5,258 nucleotides of DNA from Actinomycetota bacterium (GTDB taxonomy: Bacteria > Actinomycetota > Rubrobacteria > Rubrobacterales > Rubrobacteraceae), in NCBI GenBank assembly GCA_020200675.1, contig JAIVIG010000361.1, positions 1 through 5,258 on the forward strand, in the 5' to 3' direction. A model generated the notes under the pieces. That model saw nothing but the letters and a program-made list of their open reading frames with translations. It was not told where the DNA came from and made no database searches. Of this stretch, positions 1 to 5,258 are shown one piece after another (position 1 is the first letter of the stretch; each line of letters opens with the position of its first letter). A program made the position numbers and the translations under genes.

Positions 1-28
1 CCGTTATACGATCCATCAGTTCGGCCAT
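1..28 (-). CDS. Possible 5' end of a minus-strand gene (runs off left edge)
   Basis: On the minus strand an ATG at 28-26 opens a frame reading MAELMDRIT before the window ends. It is preceded by GGAGAGG, a good Shine-Dalgarno sequence ending 2 bases before the ATG, with its GGAG core at a workable spacing. Nine codons are too few to identify a product. The call rests only on the start codon and ribosome binding site. If real, the gene diverges from the typA fragment to its right. It could be a chance match. Confidence 0.3.
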
Positions 29-154
29 TGCCTCTCCATCCCTACAAGTGCCCCAAGTCTAGCATGAAGCGGATAGCCGCCATTGAACCACTCCCCGCCA
101 GATTCACTCGACCGAAACGTGGCGAGGCCGGGTAAGCTGGCACGGTTTGTCGAG

Positions 155-319
155 AAGAAGCTCACCAACGTCCGCTCCGCCGGCACCGACGATGCCCTCA
201 ACCTCACGCCCGTGCGCAAGATGACCCTCGAATACATCGGCGACGACGAGCTCGTCGAGATCACGCCGTCCTCGATCCGGCTGCGCAAAAAGGTCCTCGA
301 ATCTAATATGCGAAAGTAA
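155..319 (+). pseudogene. typA: Partial inverted copy of the typA/bipA 3' end (gene remnant)
   Basis: This stretch encodes the last ~55 residues of TypA, from KKLTNVRSAG to a terminal MRK plus TAA. It matches the 3' end of the complete typA gene on the other strand (1173 down to 997). By eye there are about 16 substitutions in 165 aligned bases, roughly 90% identity. It also has one in-frame 12-base deletion that removes the residues DALE. The open frame reaches back to a TTG at 83, but residues before KKLTNV do not resemble TypA and no GTPase domain precedes them, so the frame is not a working GTPase gene. Most differences fall at third codon positions, and the frame and stop are preserved. 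This suggests it diverged for a time as part of a functional gene, either a second typA copy or one acquired from a relative. It is now most likely inert. A small expressed TypA C-terminal peptide cannot be excluded but has no visible support. Confidence 0.85.
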
Positions 320-482
320 CTCTTTCCGCCATTGAGAGGTATCTACTAGAGCGTCATGCCATCGGTTGGCTATCGTGAAGAGCAACCTCTTCGGCATGCG
401 AGAGGTCAAGGAGCCCACTCTAATCCAAGTCGATCACACCAAGACGATGCTCACGTAGGATAACAACTAAGTATCTCAAAGA

Positions 483-488
483 TATAAT
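483..488 (+). promoter_or_regulatory. Probable -10 box for the antitoxin-stump/toxin pair
   Basis: A perfect TATAAT lies in a locally A+T-rich stretch and ends 6 bases before the ATG at 495. At that spacing transcription would start at or next to the A of the ATG, giving a leaderless mRNA, which is common in actinobacteria. No good -35 hexamer is present at 16-18 bases; the nearest is TAACAA at 461-466. The assignment therefore rests on the -10 match and its spacing, and A+T-rich DNA can yield this by chance. Confidence 0.45.
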
Positions 489-494
489 TGGGCA

Positions 495-596
495 ATGCCA
501 CCATCACGTTACATTCGACTAACCGAGGAAGAAGACGTTCGCGCGAGCCTACGGTTCGCGAGCCGTAGGCTGGATCACCCCATCGTGGCTGCTTGA
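495..596 (+). pseudogene. Truncated DUF433-type antitoxin (C-terminal stump)
   Basis: A 33-codon frame begins MPPSRYIRLTEEEDVR and ends with the segment LDHPIVAA. From RLTEEEDV onward it resembles the C-terminal end of DUF433 proteins, which typically read like YPxLTEEDVRAALRYAARxLDHPVVAA. DUF433 proteins are usually about 75-110 residues and are commonly encoded just upstream of DUF5615 PIN-like toxins, as here. The N-terminal half, including the usual GKPVIRGTRI-like segment, is absent, and I could not find it upstream in any frame. In-frame stop codons (TAG 456, TAA 468) block an extension. The stop TGA (594-596) overlaps the toxin start TTG (593-595), the arrangement expected for a translationally coupled pair. 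The ATG may be used from a leaderless transcript. The DUF433 match is from memory of the family pattern, and whether the stump still has any function is unknown. Confidence 0.55.
546..571. repeat. 26-bp near-perfect palindrome upstream of the toxin start
   Basis: GCCTACGG (547-554) pairs with CCGTAGGC (563-570), and the outer A546/T571 also pair. Inside, TCGCGA (556-561) is itself a palindrome. Only the T555/G562 pair breaks the DNA symmetry, and in RNA that pair is a U-G wobble. The palindrome lies within the antitoxin stump and ends 21 bases before the toxin TTG. It could be an operator for autoregulation, a hairpin that modulates coupled translation of the toxin, or coding sequence that happens to be symmetric. 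No T-run follows, so it is not a standard terminator. Confidence 0.5.
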
Positions 597-934
597 TTTT
601 CTGGATCGACGCGCAACTCTCCCCTTATCTGGCGAAGTGGATATCCTCCGAGTTTGGCGTCGAGGCGCGGCCGGTTCGAGATCTCGGTTTGCATGACGCC
701 AGGGACCGCGAGATCTTTCTCGCTGCACGGGAAGCAGGCGCGATCGTGATGACCAAAGATAGCGACTTCGTCCTCTTACTCGAGCAACTCGGTCCTCCTC
801 CGCAGGTCTTATGGCTAACCATCGGTAACACGTCGAACACACACCTGAAAGAGGTCCTGTCGAGAAGTTTTGCCTCTGCGCTGGAACTCCTTCTCCGGGG
901 CGAGGCTCTGGTCGAGATCACGGAGCAGGGCTGA
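593..934 (+). CDS. DUF5615-family PIN-like toxin (putative ribonuclease)
   Basis: This 113-residue protein opens MIFWIDAQLSPYLAKW, the usual start of DUF5615 proteins, a PIN-like nuclease family related to VapC toxins. Candidate metal-binding acidic residues are D6 in IDAQLSP, D30 in RDLGL, D38 and E40 in DREIF, and D56 and D58 in TKDSDF. QVLWLTIGNTSN (71-82) and a C-terminal helix follow in the family order. Length is normal, and no frameshift or internal stop is seen, so the toxin looks intact. The TTG start is chosen because the family motif begins right there and it overlaps the upstream stop codon. No Shine-Dalgarno sequence is visible, so translation probably depends on coupling to the upstream frame. 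Members usually pair with a DUF433 antitoxin; here only a stump of one is present. RNA cleavage is the family expectation and is not shown for this protein. The gene converges on typA with a 62-base gap, where I see only weak hairpins and no clear terminator. Confidence 0.8.
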   Translation: MIFWIDAQLSPYLAKWISSEFGVEARPVRDLGLHDARDREIFLAAREAGAIVMTKDSDFVLLLEQLGPPPQVLWLTIGNTSNTHLKEVLSRSFASALELLLRGEALVEITEQG

Positions 935-996
935 GCAACGCTGTTTATCGGCAGCAGTAGAACAGAAGCTAAGGCAACACCGCGTTATGCGGGCGT

Positions 997-2778
<1,782 letters not shown>

Positions 2779-2881
2779 ACGTTCTCCCGATCGTGTCTCA
2801 CCGCGCCGTCAATGCCCTGCCATGACACGCATCTCAGGAACCAAAGCAACAAAGCCGCACGGTGAAGGCGATTGAACCCTA

Positions 2882-2910
2882 ATTCTACCGCACAACACGC
2901 CGAATACTAA
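2882..2910 (-). promoter_or_regulatory. Possible sigma-70-type promoter of typA
   Basis: Read on the minus strand, TTAGTA (2910-2905) and TAGAAT (2887-2882) are separated by 17 bases. The -10 is close to consensus and the -35 is weak. Transcription would start near 2875, giving an untranslated leader of about 95 bases. This lies in the divergent 221-base interval between typA and the hydrolase. Other starts in this interval are possible. Confidence 0.3.
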
Positions 2911-2955
2911 CCGTGTGCCCTGCCCGTTCCCGATACCGGAATCCGAAACTCCTCG

Positions 2956-2961
2956 TACAAT
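2956..2961 (+). promoter_or_regulatory. Possible -10 box of the hydrolase gene
   Basis: TACAAT lies 38 bases before the ATG at 3000. No convincing -35 is present at normal spacing. If real, it would put the transcript start near 2968 and exclude the GTG at 2913 as start codon of the hydrolase. Confidence 0.22.
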
Positions 2962-2999
2962 ACACGCGAAGAACACACCCCGAGCCCGGCGCACCGGCG

Positions 3000-4070
3000 A
3001 TGAGGCACCACCAGACGAGGGCGGAATCCGTGGACCGACGTCACACAGGGACCACCAGGGAGGAGACGGACGCTCGCCTCCTGCAAGAGGTAGCGAGTAT
3101 GCTCGCGGCCAGGCCGTTCCGGCCGCACCCGCTGCTCCGCAACGGGCACGCTCAGACGCTCGCCGGTTGGGCGTGGCCGCGCCGCCTCCGCGACGGTCCG
3201 GACGAGATCCGCCTCTTCGAGGTCGAGCCGGGTGTTCGCCTCCTCGCCCGCTGCCGCTGGCACGAAGACAGTACCGCTCGCGCCACCCTGGTCCTCGTAC
3301 ACGGCCTGGGTGGGAGCGCCGACTCTTCTTACGTGCGCGGCGCCGCTCGCCTGGCATACGGGGTGGGCGCGAACGTGGTGCGCCTCAACCAGCGCAACTG
3401 CGGCGGTACGGAGCATCTGACGCCGACGCTCTACCACAGCGGCATGTCGGGTGACCTCGCCGCCGTGGTGCGCGAGCTGGTAGGGCGCGACGGTCTCTCC
3501 CGCGTCCTGGTGGCGAGCTTCTCCATGGGCGGTAACCTCGCCTTGAAGATGGCCGGGGAGATGGGGGAGGAAGCACCTCCTGCACTACTGGGCATTTGCG
3601 CCGTCTCGCCCGCGCTGGACCTGAGCGAGACTACCAGAAACCTGGAGCTGCCCCAGAACCGTCTCTACCAGCGGTCGTTCGTGCGCAGCCTGCGCCGGCT
3701 CGTCGAGCGCAAGAAGGAGCTCTATCCCGGCCTCTACGACGTCCGGAAGCTCGATCGCCTGCGCACCGTCCGCGATTTCGACGAGCTCTACACCGCCCCG
3801 CACGGCGGCTTCGCCAGCGCCGGGGACTACTACGCCCGCGCCAGCGCCATACGGTTCGTCCCGCGAATACGGGTTCCGACGCTCGTGATCCATGCCCGGG
3901 ACGATCCTCTGGTGCCCTTCGGGCCCCTACTACGCCCGGAGGTCTCCAGTAACCCCAGCGTAGTAACGGCGGCGCCGCCGCGTGGGGGGCACGTCGCCTT
4001 CGTCTCGGCCAAGAAGAGAGAGCGCTTCTGGGCGGAAGAGCGTCTCGCGGAGCTCTGCCACCTCCTCTGA
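3000..4070 (+). CDS. YheT-family alpha/beta-fold hydrolase
   Basis: The protein has 356 residues from the ATG at 3000 and belongs to the YheT/ABHD1-3-type alpha/beta hydrolases, probably a cytosolic esterase or lipase of unknown substrate. Family landmarks in order are PHPLLRNGHAQT (42-53), the core strand and oxyanion-hole segment LVLVHGLGG (97-105), RNCGG (132-136), YHSG (145-148), the nucleophile elbow SFSMGGN with Ser175, HARDDP with the likely acid Asp301 or 302, and RGGHVAF with catalytic His331. The elbow has Ser in place of the first Gly of GxSxG. There is no signal peptide. The start is uncertain. The open frame reaches a GTG at 2913, but the segment before 3000 has lower third-position GC and holds a -10-like box. 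ATG 3000 has a weak ribosome site. ATG 3099 has AGAGG upstream and would give 323 residues, near the family's usual ~320-340. The stop is 2 bases before a strong hairpin, so the gene ends its own transcript. Confidence 0.88.
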   Translation: MRHHQTRAESVDRRHTGTTREETDARLLQEVASMLAARPFRPHPLLRNGHAQTLAGWAWPRRLRDGPDEIRLFEVEPGVRLLARCRWHEDSTARATLVLVHGLGGSADSSYVRGAARLAYGVGANVVRLNQRNCGGTEHLTPTLYHSGMSGDLAAVVRELVGRDGLSRVLVASFSMGGNLALKMAGEMGEEAPPALLGICAVSPALDLSETTRNLELPQNRLYQRSFVRSLRRLVERKKELYPGLYDVRKLDRLRTVRDFDELYTAPHGGFASAGDYYARASAIRFVPRIRVPTLVIHARDDPLVPFGPLLRPEVSSNPSVVTAAPPRGGHVAFVSAKKRERFWAEERLAELCHLL

Positions 4071-4072
4071 TG

Positions 4073-4107
4073 GCGGGTCGTGGAAGGTCAATCCTTCCAC
4101 GACCCGC
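4073..4107 (+). terminator. 15-bp hairpin terminator after the hydrolase gene
   Basis: GCGGGTCGTGGAAGG (4073-4087) pairs perfectly with 4093-4107 around a 5-base TCAAT loop. It begins 2 bases after the hydrolase stop. The tail is GCTTTC rather than a clean T-run; a T-rich stretch (TTTCGTTTTT) occurs only at 4131-4140. High-GC bacteria often have strong stems with poor U-tracts, so a terminator or 3'-stabilising hairpin is the best reading. Confidence 0.75.
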
Positions 4108-4110
4108 GCT

Positions 4111-4131
4111 TTCAGCAGTCAGCGTTCAGCT
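4111..4131 (+). repeat. Three tandem 7-bp units, pattern NTCAGCN
   Basis: TTCAGCA, GTCAGCG and TTCAGCT follow one another without gaps directly after the terminator hairpin. The central TCAGC is invariant and the two flanking bases vary. A related TTCGTTT follows at 4132-4138. The array is short, but the fixed core with a 7-base period is unlike the surrounding sequence. No function is evident. Confidence 0.55.
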
Positions 4132-4203
4132 TTCGTTTTTGCTACCAACGGATACGCCAGAACGGGCTAGAATATGTTGGTCGGCTTTTGCACGGCGGAT
4201 ATC

Positions 4204-4228
4204 AGGGGTTCGAGTCCCCTCGGTTACA
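4204..4228 (+). other. Isolated tRNA-like T-arm and acceptor 3' side (tRNA remnant or att-like site)
   Basis: AGGGG-TTCGAGT-CCCCT (4204-4220) is a perfect 5-bp T-stem with a canonical seven-base T-loop. CGGTTAC plus A (4221-4228) sits where an acceptor 3' strand and discriminator base would be. No matching GTAACCG occurs within the 100 bases upstream. The region 4180-4203 gives only a poor anticodon stem (GTCGG/ACGGC around CTTTTGC), so this is not a functional tRNA. It may be a decayed tRNA or the 3' piece of a tRNA left when an element integrated. A TAGAAT box at 4168-4173 could be the promoter of the lost tRNA or of the downstream HAD gene. Confidence 0.5.
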
Positions 4229-4268
4229 CGATTTGCGAGAGGTTTTGTTGCCTGGGACGCACCACAAC

Positions 4269-5102
4269 ATGAAGAATGGTCGCCTGCCTTACGACCTTGG
4301 CGCCTTTGATCTCGACGGCACGGTGCTGCGCCGCGACCTGACCATAACGGACGCCACGGTGGACGCGTTGCGGGAGCTGCGCGAGCGGGGGATGCGGCTC
4401 GTGGTGGCGACGGGGCGGCGTTTCGAGGGGGGCCGCCAGCACGCCGAGAGGCTCGGATTCCGGGGGGAGGACCCGATGATCTGCTACGGCGGCTCGATGG
4501 TGCGACGGATGGACGGCGAGACGCTACTGCACCACACCGTGCCGAAGGACGCGAGCATCGAGGTACTCGAGTGGGCGGCGCGGAAGGGGCTGCACGCCCG
4601 GGTCTTCACGGACGGCAAGATCATAGTCTCCCCCGAGACCCCGGCGGCGCTCAGACACCTCGCCGACCGCGAGTCGGACGTCGAGGTCGTCGAGTCTCCG
4701 GCCGACTGGCTGCGCGATGGCGGCGAGGAGCCGACGAAACTCGTCATCGTCGATCACCCCGGCGATGTGCCGGGCTGGCTGGACGAGGCCCAGCGCACGT
4801 TCTCCGAGCGCCTCTTCGTCACCCGGAGTCTCCTGCACTACGTCGAGGTCGGCGTACTGGAGGGCACCAAGGCGGCGGCCCTGGAGTTCCTCTGCGAGTC
4901 GTGGGGGATAGACCCCGCGCGCACGCTCGCCTTCGGGGACGCGGACAACGACGTGGACATGCTCGTCTTCGCGGGCCTTGGGGTTGTGGTCGGGGGGATG
5001 AGCGAAGAGGTTCGGGACGCTGCCGACGCGGTCGCGCCTTCGGTGAACAAAGACGGGGTCGCCTCGTTCGTCCGCGGTCTAATCGAGGAGGAGGGCTCCT
5101 AG
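4269..5102 (+). CDS. Cof-type HAD-superfamily hydrolase (phosphatase)
   Basis: This 277-residue protein of the HAD superfamily, Cof/class IIB type, probably dephosphorylates small phosphorylated metabolites such as sugar phosphates or nucleotides in the cytosol; the substrate cannot be told. Motif I is FDLDGT with nucleophile Asp14 and acid/base Asp16. Motif II is VATGR with Thr48. Motif III is Lys201 in EGTKAAAL, and motif IV is GDADNDVDM with Asp224, Asn227 and Asp228. The C2 cap lies between about residues 80 and 195, beginning after CYGGS, where relatives often have NGA. Length is normal. ATG 4269 lacks a strong ribosome site; TTG 4248, seven codons upstream, has GAGAGG 5 bases before it and is a good alternative. 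The frame extends back to 4080, but that part crosses the terminator hairpin and the tRNA-like T-arm and is not coding. The next gene starts directly after the stop, indicating an operon with the DNA glycosylase gene. Confidence 0.9.
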   Translation: MKNGRLPYDLGAFDLDGTVLRRDLTITDATVDALRELRERGMRLVVATGRRFEGGRQHAERLGFRGEDPMICYGGSMVRRMDGETLLHHTVPKDASIEVLEWAARKGLHARVFTDGKIIVSPETPAALRHLADRESDVEVVESPADWLRDGGEEPTKLVIVDHPGDVPGWLDEAQRTFSERLFVTRSLLHYVEVGVLEGTKAAALEFLCESWGIDPARTLAFGDADNDVDMLVFAGLGVVVGGMSEEVRDAADAVAPSVNKDGVASFVRGLIEEEGS

Positions 5103-5258
5103 GTGCCCGAGCTGCCGGAGGTGACGGTGATCTCCGAGGACGTCCGGGCGCTTGCCGCGGGCAAAAAGGTCGTCCGGGCGGGGATCTTCAGGGACGACGT
5201 CTCGAACGTCGGGGTCGAAGAGTTCCCGCGCAGGCTCGTGGGGCGCACGCTAGAGGGC
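5103..5258 (+). CDS. mutM: Fpg/Nei-family DNA glycosylase, N-terminal part (runs off right edge)
   Basis: The first 52 codons are present. The start PELPEV after the initiator is diagnostic of formamidopyrimidine/endonuclease VIII glycosylases, which remove oxidised bases in base-excision repair. The residue after Met, Pro2, is the Schiff-base nucleophile, and Glu3 is the acid. Position 8 onward reads TVISED rather than the ETVRRxL of classic MutM, a variant I associate with some actinobacterial Fpg/Nei proteins. MutM versus a Nei-like enzyme therefore cannot be settled without the remaining ~220 residues, including the zinc finger. The GTG start is immediately after the HAD stop TAG, with no spacer. 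GGAGG ending at 5094 gives a strong ribosome site 8 bases upstream, inside the HAD gene. This fits translational coupling. Confidence 0.88.
   Translation, partial: MPELPEVTVISEDVRALAAGKKVVRAGIFRDDVSNVGVEEFPRRLVGRTLEG

Noticed and set aside
64..135. Short 23-codon plus-strand frame starting at ATG 64
   Set aside because: It has no good ribosome site, no recognisable product, and overlaps the open frame leading into the typA fragment.
83..319. A 78-codon frame read as a genuine small gene
   Set aside because: Only the last ~55 residues match anything, namely the TypA C-terminus. The first ~24 codons from TTG 83 have no family resemblance and no good ribosome site. I annotate only the homologous part as a remnant.
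366..458. A 30-codon plus-strand frame containing REVKEPTLIQVDHTKTMLT, with an overlapping 35-codon frame at 356-463
   Set aside because: The first reads somewhat protein-like and could be a gene remnant, but I recognise no family and see no ribosome site. The second has no coding character.
935..996. Bidirectional terminator between the toxin gene and typA
   Set aside because: Only 4-bp stems (for example CCGC/GCGG around 5 bases) without T-runs are present, too weak to call.
2791..2829. CGTGTC/GACACG inverted repeat upstream of typA as an operator
   Set aside because: Six-base arms 27 bases apart are expected by chance and show no further symmetry.
4141..4228. A complete tRNA gene
   Set aside because: No 5' acceptor strand complementary to CGGTTAC is found, and the D-arm and anticodon arm cannot be folded convincingly; only the T-arm and 3' side are sound.
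4080..4268. N-terminal extension of the HAD protein back to 4080
   Set aside because: The extension would run through the terminator hairpin and tRNA-like T-arm, whose translation gives the typical tRNA artefact GFESPRL. The HAD motif I expects a start near 4248-4269.

Overview
The window comes from a high-GC bacterium. The GC-rich codon use, a probable leaderless transcript start, and the mix of TypA, a YheT-type hydrolase, a Cof-type HAD phosphatase and an Fpg/Nei glycosylase that opens PELPEVTV all suit a deep-branching actinomycete such as a Rubrobacter relative. That placement is inference. No rRNA, complete tRNA, CRISPR array or transposase gene is visible.

Left part (1-996): this is the accessory, scarred part. 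A possible minus-strand gene start runs off the left edge (28 to 1). A plus-strand copy of only the last ~55 codons of typA follows (155-319). Positions 320-482 hold no gene I can recognise and are richer in A+T than the rest. A perfect TATAAT box (483-488) sits directly before a 33-codon reading frame (495-596) that looks like the C-terminal end of a DUF433 antitoxin. It overlaps an apparently intact DUF5615 PIN-like toxin gene (593-934). A near-perfect 26-bp palindrome lies just before the toxin start.

Middle (997-2999): the complete housekeeping GTPase gene typA/bipA lies on the minus strand, convergent with the toxin gene. It starts at 2778 with a good ribosome binding site. The interval 2779-2999 is a divergent promoter region between typA and the hydrolase.

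Right part (3000-5258): a YheT-family alpha/beta hydrolase ends just before a 15-bp perfect hairpin terminator. Then come a short 7-bp-period repeat and an isolated tRNA-like T-arm with the 3' side of an acceptor stem. Next is a Cof-type HAD hydrolase gene. An Fpg/Nei-family DNA glycosylase gene starts at the base right after the HAD stop codon and runs off the right edge, so these two genes are probably co-transcribed and translationally coupled.

The most notable point is the left part. A toxin gene with only a stump of its antitoxin lies between two oppositely oriented copies of the typA 3' end, which points to past rearrangement. I see no convincing wholly new system; the toxin/antitoxin-stump arrangement is the best candidate for follow-up.
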